In this document: in pieces, positions 1 to 12,288 of the stretch | How positions within the stretch are numbered: the stretch's first letter is position 1 | How the letters are laid out: each line of letters starts with the position of its first letter | Source: Gigaspora rosea | Lineage: Eukaryota > Glomeromycota > Glomeromycetes > Diversisporales > Gigasporaceae | Assembly (NCBI GenBank): GCA_003550325.1 | Contig: QKWP01000066.1 | Coordinates: 230,240-294,239 of the forward strand | Direction of reading: 5' to 3' | Length of the DNA stretch: 64,000 nucleotides | Translations under genes and position numbers: made by a program | The notes under the pieces: generated by a model | Seen by the model: only the letters and a program-made list of their open reading frames with translations | Database searches by the model: none | What the model was told of the DNA's origin: nothing

Positions 1-2166
1 TCATAGACCTAATCAAACATTAAAATTTGATAACAAATATGAGACTAACTCTCTAGCATCCTGGTTCTGCGCAAAATCTCTTTCATGTTCTAAAACAAGA
101 TCACTTGGTAACCATTAAAAAAACAAACTTGTTAGAAAATATTTTAATATCTAATTCCCGGTTCGCTTAACTAACCTTGTAGAGTTAAATGATGTCTTCG
201 CACGGTAAAACGATCCAAAGGTATGATTTTCCATTGACTTGCTTTTAAATTTTCATTGACGACCATTTGATTTTCTTTACACAAACTCTATGTTTTACTT
301 TCCGCATGAAAAATGAGCAAGTTAAGACGCAAGCGAAGACACAAGCAAAGGAGCAAATGAAAGCACAAGCAAAGTCACAAGCAAAGGCACAAATGAAAGC
401 ACAAGTAAAGGTACAAGCAAATCACGACAAGCAAAGGCACAAATGAAAGAAAATTAATCAGTTTTTGTAAAAAAAATGTGATACACTTAATAAGTGGTTT
501 ACGCAAGTGAACAAGTGAAAGAAAATTAATCACTGTTTGATTACGCCTTGTTATTTGTTTATTGAGTAAACAATGTAGTTAAATAATACATAATTATTTA
601 TCTTGCATTAATTAATTTCCGACTCCGCACTGTCATACCGCATAATTTATATACATGTAAATAAGGTGATAATCACCTGCAGTGATTTCTAGTTATTTTC
701 TTTTTTTATTATTATTATTTTAATTTTTTTAATATTTTTTTATTTAATTTTTTTACAAATTGTTTTTTTTATTTTTTATTAAACTTTTTTTCTATATTAT
801 TATTTTAATTAATTTTGACTTTTATAAATTATTTATTTATTTTAATAATTAATATTGTTTTTTACTTGTATTTTATTTATTTATTAACGTTTTATATTTT
901 TTTCTTTTGTTAAATGGTTCTTATTCAGTAGTAATAATTACTAGTTATACAAGATCAGGATTAGTATTTTTTGATTTAATTTACTTTTTATAACTTATTA
1001 TACTAATTTTTTTTTGATTTTTAGGTTCTTGTTATTTGGATTTGTCCATTTTGGTGCTTGTTCTTTGTTGTTGGAGACATTCATTCCAGTAATTGTTCTT
1101 CATCATTAGAGTCGTCTATTCTGGTGCTTGTTCTTCATCATTAGTGTTACTCATTCTAGTGTCTCTTCCTTGCTTTCTTCGTTTATGGCACTTGTTTTGT
1201 AGTTTTTGGTTCACAATAGGCTTTAAATTTTTAGGTAAGCATACAGATTTTATTCTTTTGCCTTCAAACTTTTTGTTTTATTACTAACCTTTTTTCTTAA
1301 TATAGATTTTATTTTTAGATTGGATGGTATAAGCTGCTATTATGTTAGGGTTGGTGGGTATTTGTTAAAGTTTGATATGTCTTAATAGAGTTAGGCATTG
1401 TTTTTTGTTTACTTTGTACATACTAACTTTTTTTTCAAGTTTTTAGGTACTTTTTTTTGTGGGTGAGTCATCCACATCTGTACTTTCATTACTGGAGTTG
1501 TCTATTTTGTTTCATTTAACATGTTGAGTATAAGAATGATGAAGTACATTGTTGGAGCTGTCATTGGAGCCATCATCAACAATATTTACAAACTAGTAAT
1601 TTAACATGTTGAATGAAAGAATGAAGAAGTATGTTGTTGGAGCTGTTGTTTTAGCTATAATTTGGTAGGTTTTTTTTACAATTTTTTTGGCAAGTTTTTG
1701 GTGGTTTCTTTCATAAGTTTATTATTTTTAGTTGAGTTTACAATGGGTTTATCGTCAGTTTTCACATATTTCTACGTCATTGTGTCTTTACAGTGGTTGT
1801 GTTTCTACAGTGGTTTCTCTATAGTATTTGTGTCTTTATAGCAGTTTTCTCTATAGTAGTTGTGTCTCTACGGCAGTTTTTTTATAGTAGTGGTGTCTTT
1901 ACGGCAATCAATCAAAAATAGAATTAGAGTTAAAAATCAGATCAGTGTTTATTGAAAATAGGGTTGGGGTTAGAAATTGGATTTAGATTAGATTAGTGTT
2001 TTAGTTGAAATAGAGTTAGAATTAAAGTATTGGTTGAATTGGTTAAAAATAGAGTTGAGTATTGTTTAGAATTGATGTTTTAGTTAAAATTAGATAAAAA
2101 TAGTATGCATTACAGTAAATAAAAAAAATAAAACAATAATTGTATTTAGTACTATATATAATTAAT
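1..2166. other. Non-coding AT-rich stretch with short tandem repeats
   Basis: No coding sequence is supported here. About 330-450 holds a degenerate minisatellite built on ACAAGCAAAG and CACAAATGAAAG. From 680 to 1000 the DNA is T-rich low complexity. About 1090-1180 has two imperfect copies of a TTCTTCATCATTAG-containing unit; a 64-codon frame there is an accident of this repeat. About 1765-1905 holds four degenerate copies of a roughly 36-bp unit with GTGTCTTTACGGCAG-like wording. The 2030-2160 stretch is plain AT-rich DNA. Confidence 0.6.
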
Positions 2167-2177
2167 TATATATAAAT

Positions 2178-2460
2178 AGGGTTCCGCAATTTGATTTGAT
2201 CTTCAAATATTTGAATCAAATATTTGATCAAATTCAAATTCAAATTTGACTATATTTGATTTGATCAAATTCAAATATGTCCAAATTTGATTTGATTTGA
2301 CAAATATTCGATTTGATTTGAAAATTACTATTAAAAATTCAAATTCAAATCAAATTCAAATTCAAATATTTGAATCAAATCAAATTCAAATCAGGGTCAA
2401 TTTGATTTGACCAAATTCAAATTGATCCAATATTTGATTTGATTTGAATTTGAGGAACGC
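2178..2460. mobile_element. 283-bp palindromic element with flanking direct repeat
   Basis: The ends read AGGGTTCCGCAA and, on the other strand, GCGTTCCTCAAA, so they form inverted repeats. The interior consists almost entirely of alternating TTTGATTTGAATT and AAATTCAAATCAAA words and could fold extensively. The same 11 bases, TATATATAAAT, lie immediately outside both ends (2167-2177 and 2461-2471), which fits a target-site duplication, although the AT-rich sequence makes its exact length uncertain. No coding capacity. A non-autonomous MULE- or hAT-type element is likely. Confidence 0.6.
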
Positions 2461-2552
2461 TATATATAAATTATATAATATAGGTATATATTATATTTAC
2501 ATATATATTATAATATATGTTACATGTTCATACATAGATATAAATCCTATTA

Positions 2553-2660
2553 ATAGTCTGTGCTGATTTAATAATTTGCACAGATTTGTATTGATCTAAT
2601 AATTTGCGCAGATTTGTATTGATCTAATAATCTGTACAGATTTCAAACAAATTTTTCTTT
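2553..2660. repeat. About 38-bp tandem repeat, three copies
   Basis: Three consecutive units carry the words GATCTAATAATTTGCGCAGATTTGTATT with substitutions. A related inverted word, TCTGCGCAGATC, recurs at about 2719-2735. The stretch from here to 3041 shows no gene. Confidence 0.6.
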
Positions 2661-5285
2661 ACAGACTGCCAGCAGGGTCGCAGATTTGTGTGGATTTTTA
2701 ATAATTAATTTTTAAAAAAATCTGCGCAGATCGTACTATAAAAACCTCCCGATATTAGCTATTCTTTTAACATGCATATTACAACTTTAAAGAGTGATAA
2801 CTACATGTGTAATTTCAATTTTAGAAACTTTTCTGCTTTCAAAATAAACTGTTGAATAGAATACAAACTAAAAAGGTCTATTTCAAATATAAATGCTATT
2901 ACATCATTTTAATCAAGATGCATATCATCTTTATTGTTATATTTATTGATATTGTTTTTAAATACGGGTTTTATATAATTATAGATTAGTTTATTGAGCT
3001 TAAGCCATTATTTTAAATACAGTTTATATAATTATAGATTACAGTCTAACCTCTCTATAATTACCAAGTCCGTTGCACCCTATTTTGGTGATTGTATAGA
3101 GGTGTGACTATAAATAAAATACTGTACTTGTTATAGTCACATGACCAAAGGCCAATAAGTAATATATTTAAAATTATTAAAAAATTTAAAATGTTTGATA
3201 GTTAATAACTATTGAACCAGTGACCCAATTTGGATAAACAACTACAAGAGTGTTAGACTCAATGAGATGATTTTAAAGAGTCCAAAACAACCAAATCTAA
3301 TTATAAAATGCTAGATCTTTAAGGATTTTTCACTTAGATGTTTAAATTTAATCAATTCTTAAACATGTAAAGTGAATCAAATCCTTAATGATCTCTGGAG
3401 CAGTGATGGCAAATGACAAGGTCATAAAAATTTTTATAAAAATGACTATAAATGATATGTCATTTTAAAATGTCAGTGTCATTTATTATAAAAAAAATTT
3501 ATACAAAACCATGGCAAAATGACATGTCATAAAAAATATTTTTATAAATGACATTAAAATGACAAATAAATGACAGTATTACTATTATCAAAAACATTAC
3601 CAAAAAATAATTATCGATGATCATAAAATTTATCACATTCGCTGAATTTGATACTATCTATATTAGAGTTATTCAACATTTCTAAATTGAACTTTCCTTA
3701 TAAATGCAAAATAACTTCCAAAAGTGTAATTTCGAATTATGATCGAATTAAGCTTAACTTAATCCTGGCTATTATTCAAACCATGCCCCTAGATGTTATT
3801 TTGCATTTTTTATAGTTTAACATCCATTCCTGGTTTAATGTGACTTGGTGTTTCAAATCGTTAGTTGAAAAACATACTAGTTGGCAACTTTCAACTAATC
3901 GATTTAAAAAAAGTTAAACAACTAATTGATTTATTATCAACTGGTTCGATTACAATTAATTGCTAGTTATCAACTAGTTATCAACTAACTATAATTTATA
4001 TTAATTAACTAAGACGATATTGCAGAAATCACAACCATAGATTGGTAACTAATAATACTTTTCAGTTTGAGATGTATCTGGTGTGCATTTTTTTTTTATT
4101 TCAACTTTGCCAGTTTTTAGTATGTTTTACACCAACAGGTTATCCTCCAAAGCATAAAGGCATTAGCTTCGTATATAATATGAATTGCTCTGGGTACCAA
4201 TCATAGAGTCAGTACTTTACAGTTGTCATTTTTCAATTTTCACTTATTGAAAAATGATTCGGGCGATTCTTGACGTAATAGATTAATAATAATAAACATA
4301 GTTCATATTTATTAATAATATAATAATTTAAGTTTCTTTTAGTGTCTCATGTTTCATTTTTTTCAATTATACTTAAATCGTTCTTTTTGTTTTGTATCTA
4401 TATTTGAATCGACCTTTTTTTTAAATCACTACTAGATATTAGATCTACCATTAAATTATAGGTTAGATTTAACCATTTTTTAATCAATTTTACAGTATAT
4501 AATCTATTATAGTAGAGCTTGGATCCATTATCTGTTTTCATATTCAATAAACAGATATTCGACAGATTTTATTATTAACTTTAGTATACAAGTGATAACA
4601 AATCCAAGTTCTATATTGTGGTAAAAATATTCTGCAAAATATAGGTGAACAATCTATGTCTTTTTCAAATTTCCATTACATAATAAACGAGATTTAAAAT
4701 AGTAAAACTATTAAAGGAGTGAGAGCGTTATGTTTAAACGATTTAACTCTAATAGTTACTAGGAGATAAGTTTTTGATTTACTCAAATAAAGGTCTCTTC
4801 AGCTCTACACTAGCTTACTTTCTTTATTTTCTTTAAGTAAAATCAGAGAGAACCCCTCTTAATTTGTCTCTCTCTTTGTTGAAGTCAAATTCATTCGTTT
4901 ATATACATTTGAATTTAATATACGACACAATGATGTGTTATTTGCCATGTTAACATACTGTTTAATACTATGTGCTTTTCAACAATGGTAATACTAAGCT
5001 TAACACATTGACGTGCTATTGAGAATGTTTATAATCTGTGCCCCTTAATACGCATACATGCTAACACGTAAACGTGTTATTATTTTACAAAAGGTTTACA
5101 CGGATTGACTAACATTTAATGAATTTATACAAAAATAGAAATGTAAGTTTTAAATAAAGAAAAGTAGATATACTGTATGTACAAATTTGGGGGTAAACTA
5201 ATCTGAAAATTCGGATCTCAAATGCCAATAGTATCGAATGAAGATGACAGTCATGTGAGTGTATGGAGAATCAAAATAGTTGAAT

Positions 5286-5423
5286 CAAGCAACTATTCTT
5301 ATGATTAGTGTTAAATAGTTATTCTAACAGCTCTTTATGATTAGTGCTAAATAATCATTCTAACAGCTCTTTATGATTAGTATTAAATAATCATTCTAAC
5401 AGCTCTTTATGATTAGTATTAAA
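5286..5423 (+). repeat. About 38-bp tandem array, left half
   Basis: Units carry the words TTATGATTAGT, TTAAATAATCATT and CTAACAGCTCT. The array resumes at 6378 after an inserted element, in register. Confidence 0.8.
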
Positions 5424-6377
5424 TCTATATTACTAAAGTTCTAAATGTCTATCTGCTTAAAACAATCTGATTGGTCGAATTTGGGTACTGTGATCAGGAT
5501 CATCATCAGGTAATCTATGCATAATAATGTCATCAGGATTAATTACCATTGCAACTAATCTATATCTATCTTCTAAATTCGTAACCAATTGTATACGTAA
5601 CCAAGTTCAGAAGTGATAACATACTGTATTTTTGCTCATTTCAACAAAGTTCATTTACCCTAGATAGACAGGAATTGTTTATTCATCTTTCACTTTTAAC
5701 CACTAATTTTGGATCTGTTGATTTTATTAAACTCCTAAAAAGGAAACAGACTATAATTTAGTGCCAATTGTTCGTTTTGAACTCCTAAAAAGAAATATCA
5801 ATTATGATGTCAAGAAAAGTTTCTTAATTTAATCTATTACTTGCCAATTGATTTAAAAGATAAACTTGAAAGTCCACAACCTCATTTTCTCTTTGCAGTA
5901 CTCAAATTATTTTTATTTTTCACCTCTAATTAAAAAAGATGACATATTATCTTTTCTTATTCATTTTATTTTTTATTCCAATTAACTATTTATCAATATC
6001 GTCATTGATAATTTTACAATCATTTTGCTATGTGTTCATGACATATCAAATTACTATGGAGATGAAACAATTTGGCCCATATATTTAAGAAATATCATAG
6101 ATAGGCAGATTGTCATTAAGAGTTAAAATTATTTAGCTGCACAAAAATTTCTTTATACTGTTAGTTTAAGTCAAATGGTATTAAACCTAAATGAGTTAAA
6201 CTGTTAGGCGCATTAAACGATTAATTGTTAAAAAAAAAAAAAATTTTTTTTAGGCGGTTTCAATTTTTGATTGTAAAATATATATATAATTAAAATTAAA
6301 TAATAAAATGATTTAAAAAAAAAATACGAATAAAAAATTAATTTAAGCACGGACATTTGGACGCGCCTAACTACTAG
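5424..6377 (+). mobile_element. Helitron-type insertion, 954 bp, non-autonomous
   Basis: This segment begins TCTATATTACTAAAG and ends CTACTAG, i.e. 5'-TC and 3'-CTRR, the Helitron termini. It sits exactly between A (5423) and T (6378), the canonical Helitron target, with no target duplication. Removing it rejoins GTATTAAA and TAATCATTC into the normal unit of the surrounding tandem array, so the empty site is visible in neighbouring copies. A 9-bp inverted pair, GTTAGGCGC near 6204 and GCGCCTAAC near 6363, could form a hairpin in the 3' part, though the loop would be about 150 bases. No Rep/helicase frame is present, so it would depend on an autonomous partner. Confidence 0.75.
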
Positions 6378-6600
6378 TAATCATTCTAACAGCTTATTAT
6401 GGTTAGCTGTTAGCATTAAATAATCATTCTAACAACTTTTGATAATTAGTGTTAAATATTTATTCTACTAGTTTTTTATGATTAATGTTAAATAATCATT
6501 CCAGCAGCTCTTTATAGTTAGTGATAAATAACTATTCTAAAACTCCTTATAGTTATGTTAAATAATCATCCCTAACGGCTCTTTATTGTTGCCATTCTAA
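6378..6600 (+). repeat. About 38-bp tandem array, right half
   Basis: Degenerate continuation of the array interrupted at 5424-6377; about six units with TTAAATAATCATTC and CAGCTCTTTAT words. Confidence 0.7.
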
Positions 6601-7297
6601 CAAGCTCTTTCGGATAAGCATTTAGTGTTTGGATTAGGATGGTTCATGATTTGTAAGACATTTGATCAAATATTAAGTCTTTCATCAACAAACAGCGATG
6701 TTTAATTGATAGATGTCACTATAATGAGCTTTTAAATATATATTTTCAAAATTCTAAGTATCAATGCAAATATCAATGTGATTATTAATAATTATTATAT
6801 AAACTATAAATGGCAAGTATAGTCATAAAAAAGATAAATAATTTTTTTATGACAAAAATGACTTGTCATATGACAAGGTGTCATTTATTTTTAAATGACA
6901 ATGTGCCATCACTGCTCTGGAGCGTATGATTCGATTTTAACGATCTTGGGCTCATTAGAATTATCATATTGAGACGAACATTTTGGCAGTTGTTTTATCC
7001 AAATCGGGCCACTGGATCAAAAGTTATTTGCTGTTAAACTTTTAAGAATTTTTAATAGAATATTTTAAATAAATATAATATAAATATTGGCCAATCAGAT
7101 TTTATAATCCATATTTCGCCAAAATTGGTGACTATAACGAGGTTTATTATTAATAAAATAGATAAAAAATCAAAATTTTTTAGTGATAGTGATTATAAGT
7201 GATATGTGACTATAATGAGGTTTTTTTGCTATATTTTAAGTCTATTGCACAATATTGGGTGCTTATATAGAGGTGTGACTATAGAGAGGTCAAACTG

Positions 7298-8140
7298 TAG
7301 TTTTGTTGAATTTCATATATTTTTTTTTTGCACTACAAAATGACATATGAAAGTTATATAAAATTTTTAATAGTATGTATGTGCATTTTTTATAATACAT
7401 ACTTGTAAGATTTTTACATGTTCATCTTAATTGGCATTTCGCATGTTTGCCAGCTGTTTCTAATTCTATTATTGTTATGTAATCTAGCATGATGGAAATT
7501 TGTTTTGAACCCTTTATAAATAACAAAATTTGATTGGTTAAAACTAAAGATTAACCTCACATTATTTTATGATACCCCTTTATGGTTTTTTTGTAAAACT
7601 GATTGACTGATTGATAATATCTAACACTTTATAACTTGCTCACGTGAAGTTAGAAACTTTTAATTGAAAAAGCTGTAGATTTTTATTAGCTGTTTCGTTT
7701 TAAAATGCCAAAAATTTAATGTAATATCTTTGTGTTACATACTGGTATTGTCAGAATCGCTTCTAGTAAAAGTGGTAGAAAATTTGATCACACTTGATCC
7801 CAAACCTTTATATAAAAGCTATCCTTCTAAAAAACAATCTGGCGAAATTTTAGGTATGATAACCTTAATTATAAAAAATTTTGACTTGTTATAACTGTAT
7901 CGCATATAACTAGTAATCATTTAGATATATGACCAAGGTCATCTAAAAAATTTTCTATGACTTAGATCATTGGTTAATACTAGTATAGATAATATATTTG
8001 ATAACTATTTAGTGTTAAAAATTTTTGCTAATTACTTAGGTATTGATTTTTGTATTTGGAATACCTATAATATGATATTTTAGCAAGTGCATATACATTT
8101 ATTATAATCTTGAATTTTTGACCACAGTTATTGTGGTAGA
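7298..8140. other. Non-coding AT-rich spacer
   Basis: No frame, RNA gene or inverted-repeat element that I can support. The sequence is AT-rich with scattered stops in all frames. Confidence 0.5.
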
Positions 8141-8330
8141 TTAAAATGAAATATATATAGTAGAAAAAATTGACAAGCCATAGACAAATAGATTTCTTGG
8201 TGAGCATTTATTAGAGTTAGAGTTAGATTAAGTTTAGAAGTTAGTTTTCGAGTAGAGTTTATATTAAACTAATATAAATGGGTTTTACATTTTATTTTAA
8301 TCTAATTTTATAATAATCTGCAATAGTTAT
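8140..8330 (+). repeat. Dispersed repeat shared with 62370-62590
   Basis: This stretch shares long runs of wording with 62370-62590, including AGATTAAAATGAAATATA, TTGACAAGCCATAGA-like, GAGTAGAGTTTATATTAAAC and ATTTTATTTTAATCTAAT segments. The second copy lies inside the 60999-62860 element, so this may be a fragment of a related element. Confidence 0.65.
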
Positions 8331-8525
8331 TTATCTTATATATATATTCCAATTGTATACAATTCATGACTTCTATTTATTTATCCTAAATATATAAAAC
8401 TATATTAGATGCTGTATTGTAAATTGATAGTATTCATTGCATATTAAAGAATTAGGCTTTTATAAATTATTTAGCAATACATAAATTACAATATTATACA
8501 ATTACTTTAAGCTTAAAATCTAATA

Positions 8526-8622
8526 CAGTGAAATCTCTATAAGTGCATACCCTTTCTAAATTTATATTTGGATTCAAACCCAAATATATATATAAACTCT
8601 ATGCACTTAGAAGGTTTCACTG
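8526..8622. mobile_element. 97-bp MITE with TA target
   Basis: Terminal inverted repeats CAGTGAAATCTCTATAAGTGCATA-type (left) and TATGCACTTAGAAGGTTTCACTG (right), bordered by TA on both sides. The CAGTG start and TA target suggest a pogo/Tigger-derived MITE. Confidence 0.7.
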
Positions 8623-8948
8623 TATATTATACTATTGTTCTATCTAATTTACACATATGTGTAATGAAAGAATTTGATGATTTGACTATAAAAATAATTT
8701 TTAACTTGGTTAGCAGGGCTAATATGAGTTATAATATATTGAGTTAATTTTATTATCATCTTTAATTTCAAAAGATAGTCATACTAATAGTTTTTCGAAA
8801 GATAGCAGTTATATTAAAAATATTGGAAAAGATAGAATCATTATAGTTCAACAAGATAGACATTGAATTGAAGTTGTTATTAGATAAAACTTTGTCTTAG
8901 TTTAAACAAAAGTATGCTTGATTAGTACTATTATAGCATACATGGATC

Positions 8949-9124
8949 AGGACTCCAAAATATACATCGATAGGTCAGGTATGAGTTTGCTTATTTTTGA
9001 GGTTTTTTATGCAAATCTTTTCTATTTATAGTAATTTTTTGCTTATTTTTGAAGTTTTTTGCAGATCTTTCCTTTTAGTAATCCTATAATTAACCTGACC
9101 TATCTATGTATATTTTGGGGTCCT
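8949..9124. mobile_element. 176-bp hAT-type MITE (AGGACCCC family)
   Basis: Ends are AGGACTCCAAAATATACATCG and its near-perfect inverse, closing with GGGGTCCT. The 8 bp outside are CATGGATC (8941-8948) and CATGAATC (9125-9132), a target duplication with one mismatch. An 8-bp duplication is the hAT signature. Relatives occur at 11993-12288, 19263-19442, 48991 (left end only) and about 59118-59190 (part). Confidence 0.8.
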
Positions 9125-9132
9125 CATGAATC

Positions 9133-9310
9133 AACTCATAGAGCACCTACAGACCAAGTTAACCTGTAGGTTAACCCACGGATCATCTATGGGTCAACCC
9201 ATCAGGCACCCATAGGGCAACCCACTCAGGTTGCTACAACCCTATATAGATTACCTAACCCACCTGCAGGTGACCTAGGTAATGCTCACTCAGGTCCAAT
9301 ACATATTTTA
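9133..9310. repeat. GGTTAACCCAC/GGGTCAACCC repeat cluster
   Basis: Several inverted and direct copies of words such as GGTTAACCCA, ATGGGTCAACCCAT and CCCACTCAGGTTG, ending CCTAGGTAATGCTCACTCAGGTC. The closing words resemble the right end of the element in the intron at 35517-35943, so this is probably a fragment of that family. Confidence 0.5.
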
Positions 9311-9458
9311 AACTAACATAAACAATATCAGTATTACTATTTTTGTATGTAATACTATATGATCAAAATAATGGATATAAAAAATTTAATGTATCCTATA
9401 GGTATATTTATATTAACCTTAAAATATATTATAATTTTATTAATTATCAATTAGCCAA

Positions 9459-10012
9459 ACGATTAATCAAAAAATTTAGAACCAAGTTCTAAAAAAAGTT
9501 TTGAAAACATAAAAAAAAACAACTTTAAAAGATTCTGTTCAAGTTTATTTTAATAGATTTTACAAAAAACAAGCACAAAATAGTAATCTATTTATTTTGT
9601 ATAAGATTTTTTATACTTTATTAAATTAGTTAATAACTTTATAATTTTGATTTAACCCTTAATTTAGATAATTTTGTTTTTTATAATTTAGACAATTTTA
9701 CAGTCAAAAACAAAATTCAAAAGATTCTCATTCAACTTTTATTAATGAATTTTTGGATAATAATCCTGATACAATAATTCCTTCTATTGCAATAAAAGCT
9801 AAAGATCCACAATCTGATATTTTTCCAATTAATGCTGTAAGTATATAGGATAAAATTATNACGATTAATCAAAAAATTTAGAACCAAGTTCTAAAAAAAG
9901 TTTTGAAAACATAAAAAAAAACAACTTTAAAAGATTCTGTTCAAGTTTATTTTAAAGATCCACAATCTGATATTTTTCCAATTAATGCTGTAAGTATATA
10001 GGATAAAATTAT
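9459..10012 (+). other. Scaffold join (N at 9860) with duplicated flanks
   Basis: The only ambiguous base is N at 9860. Sequence 9459-9553 recurs at about 9861-9953, and 9800-9858 recurs at about 9955-10012. After the N the two pieces are joined directly, without the 9554-9800 segment. This is what appears when two contigs that overlap, or represent two alleles, are placed end to end with a token gap. Confidence 0.85.
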
Positions 10013-11167
10013 TAAAAATAGAACAATTTATTTAATAAATTTGTCTCATTTCTATTGACTTTATTATATATAATTTTATTTAAATATTTTTATTTTATTG
10101 TTTAACAAAATATTAATTTTAATTTATAGAAAACAAAAATATTTCAAAATAAACTACTTAGACTAGGAAGTGGACCAAAAGGTATATATATAAATTATCT
10201 ATTTATATTATATAACTACAAAATAATATATCAGTTATAAAGATATTATTTTAAATTTTGATTTAAACTAAAATTTGTAATTATACTACTATAAATTATT
10301 TTGTAATTAAATAGTAAGATTATTAAAAATTATTATTTTTATTTATTAATTAATATAGTAGTTGAAGTTTATGATATTAAAAATGAAATTTTAATATATT
10401 GGATATATTATTTTAAAAATCAATAAAAAGAATTTCTAAGGGTAAATATTAGTTTAAAATATTATTATTACTAAAGTTAAAATTAAAAATTTTAATTTAA
10501 AAGTATATTAAAAATTTAAAAATATATATTAGGTAGAATGCATAAAGCATTTAAAGCAAATATTAAAGAAAATACAACATTATCAAATTTTTCTAATACA
10601 AAAAAATTTGGTTATTAAACAATATATTAAATATATATATAATGTTATACAAAATTATCAAAGAGATATTATTACACTTGAAATGCAAATTTATATTTGA
10701 AAAAATTTAACAAAATTATGCTTGAAAATGGATTTAATAATTCATAGATAAACAAAATGTTTATTAAATATTATATATATAACTATAACTCTTTTGACTT
10801 TAATCTTATTTAATATAATTAATTAAATAATTATTTAGCTTTGTTCAATATACCTATTACAATCAACTGATTTACAATTTTATACTATTGAAAATTTTTT
10901 AGAAGGCTCTTTTTATAAATATAATGGAAATAATGGTTATAAAACTGCTATTCTGATGAATTAGTTGGATTCAAACTTTTCTCACTTTACTTATTTGTTA
11001 TATATATTTAAAAAAAGGCTATAGTAGTGGATATACAAGAAAATAATTATTTTTTTACAAAAGTACAATTTTCTATTGATAACAGGTATAATGAAGGTAT
11101 TGATAATTTTTTTAAAACCCATATTTGCAATAATTTTTGCAGAACATTAAAATTAGAAATATATTAA
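9704..11167 (+). pseudogene. Alpha-kinase-like relic
   Basis: Piecewise translation gives an alpha-kinase catalytic domain: Y-T-I-E-N-F-L-E-G-S-F-Y-K-Y-N at about 10880-10925, F-S-H-F-T-Y at about 10979-10996, V-V-D-I-Q at about 11027, and the C-terminal T-H-x-C-N-x-x-C motif near 11115-11150, ending with TAA at 11165-11167. In alpha kinases the T-H-x-C-N-x-x-C cysteines and histidine bind structural zinc. The pieces lie in different frames, with stops between them (for example TAG near 10970), so the gene is broken. Some gaps may be introns: GTAAGT follows an exon-like piece ending near 9839, and TTTATAG precedes another at about 10130. An assembly join at 9860 duplicates part of the upstream region. 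The N-terminal part is not recognised. Confidence 0.6.
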
Positions 11168-11984
11168 TCAAAAAAAATAAATATTTGTTTGTTATAATTG
11201 TATTAATTTTTTCTTTTTTTTCTTCTTGTTTTTCTAATATATGTATGTAGGCCTTATTCTTTTTTTTTTGCTTTTTTTATTTTGTTTTTTTTATTGGTTT
11301 TTCATCTAGGTTGTATAGTTTTCTCCTATTTTTCTTATTTTTTTGTTTTTGTTCTTTATATACTCCTTTATATATTTTTGGTTTGTTTGTTTTATTATAC
11401 AGATAATAGTTAGTAAACTATTCTCTAGGATTTAGATGGAAGAAGTTTTTAAAAAAAGTAGTGGTCATATATGAGCTATAGAACTTAACTAGTAATCAAG
11501 CTGTTTTTTAATTGTAAAGCTATAAAGCCAAAAGTAATAATAGCATTTGATTATATACCTATTTTTCTAATTAATAAACAATAGCATATTAACTAGATTA
11601 AAAAAAATAGTATTAATCTTTTTATAATCATTTAAATTGTTGCATTAATTTATCATTAAAAATTTACTGAATATTTTTGCAATAATGCTAATAAATATTA
11701 ATAATTTTAATTAAAGTATTAAGTTTTTTACTAAAACATATCTATGCTTCAAAAACACTTTTCAAAACTTAACTTTAATTTAAATGCTAGCTTTAACAAA
11801 AAAAATTTTAAAATTTTATTGGTGTACAAAACTTATAAAATTTAAAAAAATACAATAAAAACATTTAATAGATATAAAACTAATGATGCGCCATTTATAT
11901 GATATTTAAATTTTTTAGTGTACATACATATAGTATATACAGTACATATAGTTGTTTAGTATATATACTATATGAAATATGTAT
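11168..11984. other. Non-coding AT-rich stretch
   Basis: T-rich low complexity at 11200-11400, then AT-rich DNA without a supportable gene or element. Confidence 0.5.
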
Positions 11985-11992
11985 AGTATACA

Positions 11993-12288
11993 AGAACCCT
12001 GGACATATAGTACAGAGGTTATACGTTATGCATTTCAGCAAAAACCCCAAAATTTGAGAAGCAAAAAAACAGTTTTTAGAAATTATCTTGGCATCTAGTA
12101 GTACAATTTGAATGAACTTTTTTAAAAATAAAGCTCTTAGTAAGCTGCATCTAACAAAAAAAAGTTCATTCAATTCTGATTACTGGATTAGAAGTTATTT
12201 AAGCAAATATAGTTTTGTTATTTTTAACAAATTAGATCAAAATTGTCCAAAATCCAGTTATGCCTATATAAGAGATGTCTGGGGTCCT
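11993..12288. mobile_element. 296-bp hAT-type MITE (AGGACCCC family)
   Basis: Ends AGAACCCTGGACAT and, inverted, AGGACCCCAGACAT. Flanks are AGTATACA (11985-11992) and AGTACACA (12289-12296), an 8-bp duplication with one change. Short open frames overlapping it on both strands (81 and 92 codons) cross the element ends and are not credible genes. Confidence 0.7.

Larger units (their letters stand above)
3042..7297. mobile_element. 4.26-kb fold-back element with pogo/Tigger-like ends
   Basis: The element starts CAGTCTAACCTCTCTATA and ends, read inward from the other side, CAGTTTGACCTCTCTATA; both ends are bordered by TA. CAGT plus a CTCTATA-type terminus and a TA target are typical of pogo/Tigger elements of the Tc1/mariner superfamily. 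The similarity is not only terminal: about 500 bp at each end are inverted copies (left about 3042-3560, right about 6790-7297), sharing the TGGATAAAACAACT-like and CTGGAGCAGTGATGGCA words. No transposase frame survives. The interior carries a tandem array and a Helitron-type insertion, so it is a nest rather than a single clean unit. Confidence 0.6.
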
